64,000 bases of DNA from Comamonadaceae bacterium (GTDB taxonomy: Bacteria > Pseudomonadota > Gammaproteobacteria > Burkholderiales > Burkholderiaceae_C): NCBI GenBank assembly GCA_947448885.1, contig CANFPJ010000002.1:1-64000 (forward strand), read 5' to 3'. The notes under the pieces were generated by a model. It was not told the DNA's origin and ran no database searches. It worked only from the letters and a program-made list of their open reading frames with translations. Below are positions 18,896-28,830 of this stretch, piece after piece (positions within the stretch are counted from its first letter, which is position 1; the number at the start of each line of letters is the position of its first letter). Position numbers and translations under genes: made by a program.

Positions 18896-19903
18896 ATGCA
18901 TTGCTTGCCATGCTTCAAATTCATCCAACCCTGGTGGCTGCGGTGCGCTTCAGCCATGGTTTTTCTGGTGGCTGCAGCCACGGCCTCACAAGCCCAAACG
19001 CCAGAGTGGGCGCCCACAAAGCCGGTGCGCATCATCGTGCCCATTGTGGGCAGCACCAATGATGTGTTGGCGCGCTTGCTGGCGCCCAAGCTGTCAGAGG
19101 CCTTGGGGCAACCCGTGCTGGTCGATAACAAACCGGGTGCCGGTGGCAATTTGGGCGCCGACATGGTGGCCAAGGCCACGCCCGATGGCCACACCCTGTT
19201 GATTGGCTACAACGGCCCCATGGCCATCAATGTGTCGCTGTTTGACAAGATGCCTTACGACCCGATCAAAGACTTGGCGCCCATCACCTTGGCGGTCAAG
19301 TCGCCCCAGTACCTGGTGGCCCATCCGGGCTCGGGCTTGCAGTCGGTGCAAGACCTGGTTTCCCAGGCACGGGCCAACCCGGCCAAGTTTTCCTATGGCT
19401 CGGTGGCCGTGGGCAGCGCCTCGCACCTGACCATGGAAATGCTCAAAATGGCGGCGGGGGTGCAAATCACCCATGTGCCCTACAAGGGTGCCGGCCCAGC
19501 GGTGACCGACCTGATCGCGGGCAACATCCAAGTGGCTTTTTTTGTGCCGGGCAATGTGCAACAGTTTGCCAAAGATGGCCGGCTCAAACTGCTGGCGGTG
19601 AGTGGCACCAAGCGCTTCAAAAGCACCCCCCAGGTACCCACCTTGATCGAGGCCGGCTTCAAAGACTTTGAGGCCACGTCGTGGATTGGCCTGCTGACCA
19701 CCGGCGGCACCCCCAAACCCATCATTGAGCGCTACCACCGCGAATTGGTGAAAATTTTGCAGTCCCCCGAGATCCGGCAAAAGCTGGAGGAAATGGAGTT
19801 CGAGGTGATAGCCTCCAACCCCGATCAGTTTGCCGCCTGGATCGCCACCGAAATTCCACGCTGGGGCAAGGTGATCAAAGCCACCGGTGCCAAGGCCGAC
19901 TGA
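18896..19903 (+). CDS. TctC/Bug-family substrate-binding protein (paralog 1)
   Basis: TKPVRIIVPIVGSTNDVLARLLAPKLSEALGQPVLVDNKPGAGGNLGADMVAKATPDGHTLLIGYNGPMAI. Confidence 0.88.
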   Translation: MHCLPCFKFIQPWWLRCASAMVFLVAAATASQAQTPEWAPTKPVRIIVPIVGSTNDVLARLLAPKLSEALGQPVLVDNKPGAGGNLGADMVAKATPDGHTLLIGYNGPMAINVSLFDKMPYDPIKDLAPITLAVKSPQYLVAHPGSGLQSVQDLVSQARANPAKFSYGSVAVGSASHLTMEMLKMAAGVQITHVPYKGAGPAVTDLIAGNIQVAFFVPGNVQQFAKDGRLKLLAVSGTKRFKSTPQVPTLIEAGFKDFEATSWIGLLTTGGTPKPIIERYHRELVKILQSPEIRQKLEEMEFEVIASNPDQFAAWIATEIPRWGKVIKATGAKAD

Positions 19904-19995
19904 GGTTTTTGCACCCAGCGCCGCCCATTTGGTCGGCTCGCGCCGACAATAGCGCCCATGGCCCTGCGGGGCTTGTTTTATTCAGAGGAGTTTGT

Positions 19996-21270
19996 ATGAG
20001 TCCCGAAATGTCCCAAACCTTGACCCAGACCGGCGCTGGCACGCCCATGGGCAATTTGATGCGCCGCTATTGGGTGCCGGTGGTCATGTCCAGTGAAATC
20101 GCCGAAGCCGATGGCCCGCAGGTGCGGGTGCAAATCATGGGCGAGAAGTTGCTGGCTTTCCGCGACTCCGATGGCTTGCCCGGTTTGATCAGCGAGTTTT
20201 GCTCGCACCGCGGCGTGTCGCTGTTTTTTGGCCGCAACGAAGAAAAGGGCATCCGCTGCGCGTACCACGGCGTCAAATTCGACCGCCTGGGCAACTGCGT
20301 GGATGTGCCCTCTGCGCCGCAGATGTGCGAGAAGATGAAGATCGTGGGCTACCCCTGCATCGAGCGGGGCGGCGTGGTCTGGGCTTACATGGGGCCCGCT
20401 GAGCATCGACCCGCCGAGCCCGAGGTGGAGTGGTGCACGCTGCCACCCAGCCATGTGTTTGTGTCCAAGCGCTGGCAGCGCTCCAATTACCTGCAGGCCA
20501 TGGAGGGCGGCATTGACACCGCCCACGTGTCGTATGTGCACAGCATGGACGTGACCACCGACCCCATGCACCGGGGTGTCAAGGCGCTGGACTACATCAA
20601 GGCCGACGGCAACGTGGTGTTCAACATCGAAAAAACCGAATTTGGCATGACCTTGTTGGGCCGCCGAATGGGTGAGCCCGACAGCTACTATTGGCGCATC
20701 ACGCAGTGGTTGTTCCCCTGGTACACCTTGATCCCACCGTTTGGCGACCATGCCTTGGGCGGCCATGTGTGGGTGCCCATCGATGACCACAATTGCTGGG
20801 CCTGGAGCATCAATTACCGGCCTGAAGCCCCGCTGGGCGAAGAGGAGTTGCACCACATGCATGCAGGTCGTGGCATCCACAACGAATACGAAGCCCCGGG
20901 CAGCTTTATTCCCAAGGCCAATTCAGACAACGATTACCTGATCGACCGCAAAGCCCAAAAAGAGCGGCGCTTGTACAGTGGCGTGGCCGGCATCGCGGCG
21001 CAAGACTACTCATTGCAAGAAAGCATGGGCCCGATCCAAAACCACGCCGAAGAAAAGATCCTGCCCACCGACCGCGGCATTGTGATGGCGCGGCGCATGC
21101 TCTACGAGGCGGCCACCGATCTGGCCAAAGGGGTCGCGCCCCCCGCGCTCAATGCCACCGCGCAACGGGTGCGCGCCGCTGGCGTATTGCTGGACAAAGC
21201 CCAAGACCCGGTGACCTGGGCCAAGGACCATTTGGCCAATGACTTGACCCAACCGGTCTACACCCTGTGA
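19996..21270 (+). CDS. Rieske (2Fe-2S) ring-hydroxylating oxygenase, phthalate 4,5-dioxygenase-like
   Basis: Rieske motif CSHRGVSLFFGRNEEKGIRCAYHG; mononuclear Fe region EGGIDTAHVSYVHS. Confidence 0.87.
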   Translation: MSPEMSQTLTQTGAGTPMGNLMRRYWVPVVMSSEIAEADGPQVRVQIMGEKLLAFRDSDGLPGLISEFCSHRGVSLFFGRNEEKGIRCAYHGVKFDRLGNCVDVPSAPQMCEKMKIVGYPCIERGGVVWAYMGPAEHRPAEPEVEWCTLPPSHVFVSKRWQRSNYLQAMEGGIDTAHVSYVHSMDVTTDPMHRGVKALDYIKADGNVVFNIEKTEFGMTLLGRRMGEPDSYYWRITQWLFPWYTLIPPFGDHALGGHVWVPIDDHNCWAWSINYRPEAPLGEEELHHMHAGRGIHNEYEAPGSFIPKANSDNDYLIDRKAQKERRLYSGVAGIAAQDYSLQESMGPIQNHAEEKILPTDRGIVMARRMLYEAATDLAKGVAPPALNATAQRVRAAGVLLDKAQDPVTWAKDHLANDLTQPVYTL

Positions 21271-22253
21271 CACGCCGCCTCCGCTCGTTGAGCGCGGGCA
21301 TGCGTTGGGTTTGGCTGGTCTGTGGGTTGGCCGGCCATGCTTTTGCCGTGGCCCAAGACTGGTCGCCCAGCAAAACCGTGCGCATCGTGGTGCCCATTGC
21401 GGGCACCACCAACGACACCCTGGCGCGTTTGGTGGCACCCAAGTTGGCCGAGGCGCTGGGGCAAGCCGTGATGGTGGAAAACCGACCGGGTGCTGGCGGC
21501 AACATCGGGTCTGTCTTTGTGTCCAAGGCCGAGCCCGATGGCCATACCTTGCTGGTGGGCTACAACGGGCCGATGGCCATCAACCCCACCTTGATGAAGA
21601 ACGCGCTCGACCCGGTCAAGGACTTGACCCCCGTCACCCTGGCCATGAAGGGTGCGCAGTACCTGGTGGTCAACCCGGCAGCGGGGTTTGCCAATGTGCA
21701 AGAGTTGGTGCAAAGCGCCAAGAAAAATCCCAACAAATGGTCGTATGCCTCGGTGGCAGTGGGCAGTGGCTCGCACCTGACCATGGAAATGCTGAAGATG
21801 GCGGCCGATATCAACCTCACCCATGTCCCCTACAAAGGCGGCGGAGAAGCGATTGGTGCTTTGGTCGCCGGGGACGTGCAAGCGGCCTTTTTTGTGCCTG
21901 GCAATGTGCAGCAATTCGCCAAGGAAGGGCGCTTGCGTTTGCTGGCTTCAACTGGACGAAAGCGCTATGCCAGCACACCCGAAGTGCCGACCATGATCGA
22001 GCTGGGCTTCAAAGACTTTGAGGCCACCGTGTGGGCCGGTTTTCTGTTGCCGGCCAAAACCCCCAAGCCCATCGTCGATCGCTATCACCGCGAGCTGATC
22101 AAGGTGCTGCAAAGCCCAGAGGTGGCTGACAAGTTGCGCCAAATGGAGTATGACGTGGTGACCTGCACGCCCGATGAGTTTTCGGCCTGGATCAAAACCG
22201 AAATTCAACGCTGGGGCCAGATCATCAAAGCCACTGGTTCCAAGGCGGATTGA
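21267..22253 (+). CDS. TctC/Bug-family substrate-binding protein (paralog 2)
   Basis: SKTVRIVVPIAGTTNDTLARLVAPKLAEALGQAVMVENRPGAGGNIG; highly similar along its length to the 18896-19903 product. Confidence 0.88.
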   Translation: MTRRLRSLSAGMRWVWLVCGLAGHAFAVAQDWSPSKTVRIVVPIAGTTNDTLARLVAPKLAEALGQAVMVENRPGAGGNIGSVFVSKAEPDGHTLLVGYNGPMAINPTLMKNALDPVKDLTPVTLAMKGAQYLVVNPAAGFANVQELVQSAKKNPNKWSYASVAVGSGSHLTMEMLKMAADINLTHVPYKGGGEAIGALVAGDVQAAFFVPGNVQQFAKEGRLRLLASTGRKRYASTPEVPTMIELGFKDFEATVWAGFLLPAKTPKPIVDRYHRELIKVLQSPEVADKLRQMEYDVVTCTPDEFSAWIKTEIQRWGQIIKATGSKAD

Positions 22254-22255
22254 CC

Positions 22256-23029
22256 ATGGATCGCTTGAAAAACAAAGCGGCATTGATCACCGGTGCGGGT
22301 GCGGGCATTGGCGCGGCCACGGCGCGCTTGTTTTGTGCCCAGGGCGCGCGCGTGTGTTTGCTGGACGCCAACCCCCAGGCCTTGCGCGACACCCAAGCCA
22401 AACTGCTGGCCGAATTTCCCCAGGCCAGCGTGCAAACGGCCCAAGCCGACATCGCCGATGAAGGGCAAGCGCAGGCGGCCGTGCAGACGGCTGTGGCCGC
22501 GCTGGGTGGTTTGGATGTGTTGGTCAACAACGCGGCCATGCGCAATTACTCGGCCTTGGCCGATGCCACCCCTGCCGAGTGGCAGGCGATGGTGGGCGTG
22601 AACTTGGTGGGCACGGCCACCATGAGCCGCTGGGCCTTGCCGCATTTGCGTGCCAGTGGGCGCGGCAGCATCGTCAATGTGTCATCGGCCCATGCGCTGA
22701 TCGGGCGCAAGGGCATGGGCTTGTACGACAGCACCAAGGCCGGGATGCTGGCCATGACCCGCACCCTGGCCTTTGAAGAGGTGCAGCACGGTGTGCGTGT
22801 GAATGCGGTGTGTCCGGGTTCGACCTTCACCGACTTTCACATTGGCCGCGCCGTGGCGGCCGGCAAATCGCCCGAACAACTCAAAACCGAGCGCGCTGGC
22901 AATTCCTTGATGGGCCGCTGGGCCGAACCCCAAGAAATGGCCTGGCCGATTGTGTGGCTGGCCTCGGACGAGGCGTCCTTCATCACCGGCGCCACCTTGA
23001 TGGCCGATGGCGGCTTGTCCATCATGTGA
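22256..23029 (+). CDS. SDR family oxidoreductase
   Basis: LITGAGAGIGAATA, LVNNAAM, GLYDSTKAGM, TGATLMADGG. Confidence 0.87.
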   Translation: MDRLKNKAALITGAGAGIGAATARLFCAQGARVCLLDANPQALRDTQAKLLAEFPQASVQTAQADIADEGQAQAAVQTAVAALGGLDVLVNNAAMRNYSALADATPAEWQAMVGVNLVGTATMSRWALPHLRASGRGSIVNVSSAHALIGRKGMGLYDSTKAGMLAMTRTLAFEEVQHGVRVNAVCPGSTFTDFHIGRAVAAGKSPEQLKTERAGNSLMGRWAEPQEMAWPIVWLASDEASFITGATLMADGGLSIM

Positions 23030-23196
23030 GACCGCACCCTTGGGCGTGGTTTGAACCAACCCCAGACGGCGCGACCTGAGGTGGCCACCCCCTGCCGCTT
23101 CGATGGGTGATCGGTGTCTGCGGGTCATCCGCCAGCAGCCCTTTGTCAGCCAGGTTTGGCACAATGGTCTGGCACCACCGCATTCCAGGAGGCCCC

Positions 23197-23670
23197 ATGG
23201 CGCACCGCAACTTCTATTCAGGCTTGGCCCTTTGGGGCTGCGTGCTGTCCTCGGCGGCTTGGGGCCAAGAGATGGCGCGGGTGGTTTCCACCACGCCAGT
23301 GATCCAAACGGTGACGGTCACCGAGCCCAGTTGCAGCAGTGTGGGCAACGCACCGGCCCAGTGTGGGCAAGTCACCCAGTTGCAAAACCGCATCACCCAT
23401 TACCAAGTGGTTTATGAGTACGGCGGCAAAACCTACAGCGCGGCGTTGGCCCAAGACCCAGGTCCCTGGCTGCCCATCCAGGTGACCCCCGTGGTCGAGT
23501 CCAGCCCACCCACGGCGCCTGCCCCCACCTGGGTGGCAGCAGCGCCGCCCGTGCCGGCACCGGTGGTGGTGGCTCCCTACCCCTACGTGTACGCGCCGGT
23601 GTATCGCCCCCATCCCTTTTCGGTTCATTTTGGGTTTTATGGGGGACGCGGTTACCGCCATTGGCGTTGA
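23197..23670 (+). CDS. Hypothetical exported protein
   Basis: Signal peptide MAHRNFYSGLALWGCVLSSAAWG; RVVSTTPVIQTVTV...YQVVYEYGGKTYSAALAQDPGPWLPIQVTPV. Confidence 0.65.
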   Translation: MAHRNFYSGLALWGCVLSSAAWGQEMARVVSTTPVIQTVTVTEPSCSSVGNAPAQCGQVTQLQNRITHYQVVYEYGGKTYSAALAQDPGPWLPIQVTPVVESSPPTAPAPTWVAAAPPVPAPVVVAPYPYVYAPVYRPHPFSVHFGFYGGRGYRHWR

Positions 23671-23833
23671 AGCCGCCAACCCCGTGTCGCGTGCGCGGTT
23701 GACCCGCCTGGAGGGCTTGGCGATACTGCGCACCTCCCCAATGGTCGATGTGGCGGTCCACACCGCCACCCCCTGAAACCCCATGTCGGGGCAGTGCGCT
23801 GCCCCAGGCGATGCCGTCTGACCCCCGGACCGC

Positions 23834-25093
23834 ATGGCTGGAAAGTGTTTTTTGCCCAAAATTTTTCATGGATGGCGCATCGCTGGCGCGGCCAGCTCAT
23901 TGCAGTTCATGCAATCGGCGCTGCTGACCCAATCCTTTGGCGCTTATGTGGCCTTGCTGGCCGAGGAGCGCGGTTGGAGCAAAACATCGTTGGCCGGTGC
24001 GGCGGCCATGCAGTCGCTGGAGGCCGCCATTTTGGGCCCTTTGCTGGGCTGGGTGATGGACCGTTTTGGCCCGCAAGCCATGATCCGTTGGGGCATCGTG
24101 GCTTTTGCCCTGGGCTTTGTGGCGCTGTCCCAAATCGAATCCATTTCTGGGTTTTATGTCAGTGCCCTGATCTTGGCGGTGGGGGCCAGCTTGTGCGGCT
24201 ACTTTCCGCTCACCGTGGCCATCATCCATTGGTTTGAGCGCCACCGCGCGCGCGCCTTGTCGGTGCTGAGTTTGGGCCTGGCCCTGGGCGGCCTGGCCGT
24301 GCCGTTGGTGGCTTGGTCGATGCACAGCTTTGGCTGGCGCACCACGGCCATGGCCTCGGCGGTGGTGGCCTTGTTGGTCGGCATTCCGCTGGCCTCGGTC
24401 ATCCGCGGGCGGCCCGAAGACATGGGGTTGACGGTGGATGGCGGGCCCCCATCCCAGCCCATGACCGCCCAAGACGCGGCTCACGGGGGCAGCACCGGGG
24501 TGGAGTTCACCGCCCGCCAAGCCTTGCGCACCCAAGCCTTTTGGTTGTTGGGCCTGGGTCACGGCGTGGCGTTGTTGGTGGTCACCGCGGTCAACGTTCA
24601 CGCCATCACCCACATGAAAGAAGGCCTGGGCTATACCGTGGGCGAGGCCGCCTGGTTCATTCTGCTGATGACGGTGGGCCAAGTTTTTGGGGTGCTGTCG
24701 GGCGCCTGGATGGGCGACAAGTACGACAAGCGGCGGGTGGCGGCCGCCTGCATGTTGATGCACGGCAGCGGCTTGTTGCTGCTGACCTATGCCACCCATT
24801 CGGCCGAGTTGGTGGCCTTTGCGTTGTTGCATGGCATCGCTTGGGGTTTGCGGGGGCCGTTCATGCAAGCGCTGCGTGCCGATTACTTTGGCCGCAATGC
24901 GATTGGCATGATTTTGGGTTTGTCGGCGGTGATCATTGCCCTGGGGCAAGTGGCCGGTCCGTTGGTGGCCGGTTTTTTTGCCGATCTGACGGGCAATTAC
25001 CGCTTGGGTTTCACCGTCCTGGCCTTGATGGCCTGCGCCGGGTCGGTGTTGTTTTTGATGGCCAAACCGCCGCGCTTGCCAACGACGGATTGA
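23834..25093 (+). CDS. MFS transporter
   Basis: 419 aa, about 12 TM segments; WVMDRFGPQAMIRWGIVAFALGFVAL...AWMGDKYDKRRVA. Confidence 0.85.
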   Translation: MAGKCFLPKIFHGWRIAGAASSLQFMQSALLTQSFGAYVALLAEERGWSKTSLAGAAAMQSLEAAILGPLLGWVMDRFGPQAMIRWGIVAFALGFVALSQIESISGFYVSALILAVGASLCGYFPLTVAIIHWFERHRARALSVLSLGLALGGLAVPLVAWSMHSFGWRTTAMASAVVALLVGIPLASVIRGRPEDMGLTVDGGPPSQPMTAQDAAHGGSTGVEFTARQALRTQAFWLLGLGHGVALLVVTAVNVHAITHMKEGLGYTVGEAAWFILLMTVGQVFGVLSGAWMGDKYDKRRVAAACMLMHGSGLLLLTYATHSAELVAFALLHGIAWGLRGPFMQALRADYFGRNAIGMILGLSAVIIALGQVAGPLVAGFFADLTGNYRLGFTVLALMACAGSVLFLMAKPPRLPTTD

Positions 25094-25231
25094 ACCAAAG
25101 CTTGGCAAATTGGGCAAGGAACCGGTCCCCACCCATGGATTAAGATGGTGTGCAAGGTCAGGGATGGTCTGAGCCAGCCCCGCACTGTCAGTCGCGCAGC
25201 GACGTTTGAAACCCACACGAGCCAACACACC

Positions 25232-26629
25232 ATGGGCCTGACCCTGTACGAAAAAATTTGGAACGCACACCGCGTGCTCGATGGCGACGACGGCCAAAGC
25301 CTGTTGCATGTGGCGCGCCATTTGGTGCACGACGGCTCGGTCCACGCCTTTCAATTTCTGAAGGAAAAAGGCCTGGCCGTGCGCGCCCCCGATCAGGTGG
25401 TGGCCACCCCTGACCACGGCATTTCCACCCGCAGCCATGTGATGGCGGCGATCACCGATGCCGAGCAGCGCCGGGTGGTCGAGCGGCTGGTCGAAAACAC
25501 CCAAGCCCATGGCATCTTGCATTTCCCCCTGGGTGACCCGCGCCAAGGCATCGTGCACGTGGTGGGGCCCGAACAAGGCTTGACCCAGCCCGGCATGGTG
25601 TTGGTGTGTGGCGACTCCCACACCTCCACCCATGGCGCCTTGGGTGCTTTGGCTTTTGGTGCGGGCGCGAGTGAAATCACCCATGTGCTGGCGACCCAGT
25701 CCACTTGGCAGCGGCGCTCCAAGACCCTGCGTGTGCGGGTGGAAGGCGAGCGCGGCGCGCACGTCAGCGCCAAAGACGTGATCTTGGCCATCATTGCCAA
25801 ACTGGGCTCCAACGGCGCGGTGGGGCATGTGATTGAGTATGCGGGCTCTGTCATCCGCGCCATGAGCATTGAGGAGCGCTTGACGGTGTGCAATATGTCC
25901 ATCGAGGCCGGTGCCCGCGCGGGCATGGTGGCGCCCGATGACACCACCTTTGCGTATTTGCATGGCCGCGCGTATGCGCCCAAAGGGGCTTTGTGGGAGC
26001 AGGCCTTGGACCATTGGCGCAGCTTGCCCTCGGACGTGGATGCGCGCTTTGACATCGACATCGCGCTCGATGCCCATGCGCTGCAACCCATGGTCACTTG
26101 GGGCAACAGCCCGCAAGACGGCTTGCCCATCACCGCCCGTGTGCCCAACCCCCAAGACGAGCCCGACAGCGAAAAGCGCGCCGGCATGGAACGCGCATTG
26201 GCCTACATGGGCTTGCAAGCCGGCATGGCGCTGCAAGACATTGCGGTCGATCAGGTGTTCATTGGTTCGTGCACCAATGGCCGCATCGAAGACCTGCGCG
26301 CTGCGGCCGCGGTGGCGCGGTTGGGGCAGGCCAAAGTGCCGGTGCTGGTGTCGCCCGGCTCGACCCAGGTCAAGCGCGAAGCCGAACGCGAAGGCTTGGA
26401 CCAGATCTTCAAACAGGCTGGGTTTGAGTGGCGCGAATCGGGCTGCTCCATGTGCGTGGGCATGAACGGTGACTTGGTGGCTTCTGGCAAGCGCTGTGCG
26501 TCCACCTCCAACCGCAATTTTGTCGGTCGCCAAGGGCCCGGCAGCCGCACCCATTTGATGGGCCCGGCGATGGCCGCTGCGGCGGCCTTGACCGGCCGAT
26601 TGACCGATGTTCGCAGCCTGGTGAAATGA
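25232..26629 (+). CDS. Aconitase-family large subunit (LeuC-like; catabolic hydratase possible)
   Basis: GLTLYEKIWNAHRVLDGDDG, VCGDSHTSTHGALGALAFGAG, GSCTNGRIEDLRAAA, ESGCSMCVGMNGD. Confidence 0.88.
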   Translation: MGLTLYEKIWNAHRVLDGDDGQSLLHVARHLVHDGSVHAFQFLKEKGLAVRAPDQVVATPDHGISTRSHVMAAITDAEQRRVVERLVENTQAHGILHFPLGDPRQGIVHVVGPEQGLTQPGMVLVCGDSHTSTHGALGALAFGAGASEITHVLATQSTWQRRSKTLRVRVEGERGAHVSAKDVILAIIAKLGSNGAVGHVIEYAGSVIRAMSIEERLTVCNMSIEAGARAGMVAPDDTTFAYLHGRAYAPKGALWEQALDHWRSLPSDVDARFDIDIALDAHALQPMVTWGNSPQDGLPITARVPNPQDEPDSEKRAGMERALAYMGLQAGMALQDIAVDQVFIGSCTNGRIEDLRAAAAVARLGQAKVPVLVSPGSTQVKREAEREGLDQIFKQAGFEWRESGCSMCVGMNGDLVASGKRCASTSNRNFVGRQGPGSRTHLMGPAMAAAAALTGRLTDVRSLVK

Positions 26630-26630
26630 C

Positions 26631-27245
26631 ATGAAAGCATTTGTGGTGGAAGACGGCGTGGCCGTTCCGTTTGATCAAGCCGATGTGGACACCGATCAAA
26701 TTTTGCCGGCGCGCTATCTGCGCCGCCCGCGCCAAGGTGGCTACGGTCAGTTCTTGTTTCGTGACGTGCGCTTCAACGACGACGACAGCGAGCGCCCCGA
26801 CTTCATCCTGAACCAAGCCCCTTACCGCAGCGCCACCATCATGGTGGCGGACCGCAACTTTGGCTGTGGCTCCAGCCGCGAGCAAGCACCTTGGGGCTTG
26901 GTGGATCACGGCATCCGCTGTGTGATCGCCGCTGACTTTGGCGATATTTTTTACCTCAACTCGCTCAAAACAGGTTTGCTGCCCGTGCAGTTGGACATTG
27001 CCGTGTGCGTGCGCTTGCGTGAGCAACTGCACGCCCAGCCGGGTGCCCACGTGCGGGTGGACTTGCCCGCCCAAACCGTGACCGGACCGGATGGCCAGGT
27101 CCACGCTTTTCAGATGGACGCCTTTCGCAAAAAATGCTTGGTCGAGGGACTCGATGAGATTGGGGTCACCTTGCAGCACGCCGCCGCCCTCAAGGCTTTT
27201 GAGGTGCAATACCGCCAAGCCCACCCTTGGCTTTTTAACCTTTGA
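26631..27245 (+). CDS. Aconitase-family small subunit (LeuD-like)
   Basis: ADVDTDQILPARYLRRPRQGGYGQFLF, ADRNFGCGSSREQAPWGL; 1 bp downstream of the large subunit. Confidence 0.88.
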   Translation: MKAFVVEDGVAVPFDQADVDTDQILPARYLRRPRQGGYGQFLFRDVRFNDDDSERPDFILNQAPYRSATIMVADRNFGCGSSREQAPWGLVDHGIRCVIAADFGDIFYLNSLKTGLLPVQLDIAVCVRLREQLHAQPGAHVRVDLPAQTVTGPDGQVHAFQMDAFRKKCLVEGLDEIGVTLQHAAALKAFEVQYRQAHPWLFNL

Positions 27246-27250
27246 ATCGC

Positions 27251-27919
27251 ATGGAACACTCCAACAAAACCGCGCGCCAATTGTTTGAAGACATCAAGGC
27301 CAACCCGACCCGCCGCCGTTTTGGCTTTGGCAAACGCCCGGCCATCATCAACATCGACTTGCAAAAAGCCTACACCTGCGTGGGTGAGTTCGCCACCGCC
27401 TATGAAACCGATCCGCAGCAACTGGCCTATGTGAACCAAATCTCCAATGCCTTGCGCGCCAAGGGCGGGCCGGTGGTGTGGACCTATGTGGCTTACATGG
27501 AATCGGGCGAGGACTGTGGCATTTGGGGCACCCGCACCAACACCCCCGACTCTTTGCAAAACATCAAGGTCGGCTCGCGCCGCTCCGAGTTCGATGACCG
27601 CTTGCAGATTGATCACCAACGCGATGTGGTCATCAACAAGCGCATGGCCTCGGCCTTCCATGAAACCCACCTCAATTCGGTGTTCAATTTCCACGGCATC
27701 GACACGGTGATCGTCACCGGCGGCTCGACCTCGGGTTGCGTGCGGGCCACGGTGGTCGACAGTTTGTCGCGCAGTTTTCGCACCATCGTTCCCGAAGAAT
27801 GTGTGGCCGACAAGCACGAAAGCCCGCACTTTGCCAATTTGTACGACATGGCCATCAAATACGCCGACGTCATGCCGGTCAAGGAGGTCTTGGCCTATCT
27901 CGAGGGCTTGCCGTCATGA
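27251..27919 (+). CDS. Isochorismatase-family cysteine hydrolase (N-carbamoylsarcosine amidase / maleamate amidase-like)
   Basis: PAIINIDLQKAYTCVG, INKRMASAFHETHLNSVFNFHGIDTVIVTGGSTSGCVRATVVDSLSRSFRTIVPEECVAD. Confidence 0.85.
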   Translation: MEHSNKTARQLFEDIKANPTRRRFGFGKRPAIINIDLQKAYTCVGEFATAYETDPQQLAYVNQISNALRAKGGPVVWTYVAYMESGEDCGIWGTRTNTPDSLQNIKVGSRRSEFDDRLQIDHQRDVVINKRMASAFHETHLNSVFNFHGIDTVIVTGGSTSGCVRATVVDSLSRSFRTIVPEECVADKHESPHFANLYDMAIKYADVMPVKEVLAYLEGLPS

Positions 27920-28830
27920 AACGCGATCCGGGCTTTTACGACTTTTTGCCCTACCAAGATCGCCCGCCCATCCGCTGGCCCAATGGGGCGCAGTTGGCGT
28001 TTTGGGTGGCGCCCAACATCGAGTTTTATGAACTCGAGCCCCCGCCCAACCCCAAGCGCACCCCATGGCCCAGGCCCATCCCCGATGTGCAGGCCTACTC
28101 GTACCGCGACTACGGCAACCGGGTCGGCATGTGGCGCATGATGGAGGCCATGGACCGATGCGGCGTGCGGGGCAGCGTGTCGCTCAACGTGGCTTTGTGT
28201 GAACACCACCCCGAGATCATCGCCGCCTGCGTCGAGCGCGGTTGGGAGTTTTACTCCCACGGCACCTACAACACCCGCTACGTGTTTGACATGACGCCGG
28301 ACCAAGAGCGCGAACTCATCCGCGACTCGATCGACACCATCAAAAAACACACGGGTCAAAAACTCGACGGTTGGCTCTCGCCTGCGCTGTCGTACACCGA
28401 CCAGACCTTGAACCTGGTGGCCGAGGCCGGTTTGACCTATGTCTGCGATTTGTTCCATGACGACCAACCTGGCCCGGTCAAGGTGCCGCATGGGCGCTTG
28501 GTCAGCATGCCGTACTCGCTGGAGATGAATGACGCCATCGCCTTCAGCGTCAATTGGGTCACACCGCACCGTTACGGTGAAATGATCAAGCGCCAATTTG
28601 ACCGTTTGTATGCCGAGGGTGAGCAATCCGGCACGGTGATGTGCATTCCATTGCACCCGTATTTGATTGGTCAGCCCTATCGCATGAAAGCCTTTGAAGA
28701 AGCCTTGGCCTACATCACCGGGCACGACAAGGTGTGGTTGGCCACCGGGCGCGAAATCGCCCAACACTTTTTGGACCACGATTACCGTGCGTTTGAGCAA
28801 GCCTCAATGCCTGTGGGAGAAGCCCCATGA
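27916..28830 (+). CDS. Polysaccharide-deacetylase-family protein (PuuE/allantoinase-like)
   Basis: DRPPIRWPNGAQLAFWVAPNIEFYE..., GWEFYSHGTYNTRYVFDMTPDQERELI; ATGA overlap with upstream stop. Confidence 0.83.
   Translation: MKRDPGFYDFLPYQDRPPIRWPNGAQLAFWVAPNIEFYELEPPPNPKRTPWPRPIPDVQAYSYRDYGNRVGMWRMMEAMDRCGVRGSVSLNVALCEHHPEIIAACVERGWEFYSHGTYNTRYVFDMTPDQERELIRDSIDTIKKHTGQKLDGWLSPALSYTDQTLNLVAEAGLTYVCDLFHDDQPGPVKVPHGRLVSMPYSLEMNDAIAFSVNWVTPHRYGEMIKRQFDRLYAEGEQSGTVMCIPLHPYLIGQPYRMKAFEEALAYITGHDKVWLATGREIAQHFLDHDYRAFEQASMPVGEAP

Noticed and set aside
19932-19947. Hairpin GTCGGC-TCGC-GCCGAC upstream of the phthalate-type Rieske gene
   Set aside because: Short stem without U-tract; common by chance in high-GC intergenic DNA.
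23897-26632. 911-aa minus-strand ORF
   Set aside because: Antisense to the MFS transporter and LeuC-like genes; composition (His/Gln/Gly-rich) indicates a shadow ORF.
25232-27245. LeuCD as ordinary leucine biosynthesis genes
   Set aside because: Not excluded, but there is no leuB/leuA nearby and the genes are coupled to amidase/deacetylase genes, so I kept only a family-level call without the biosynthetic gene symbols.
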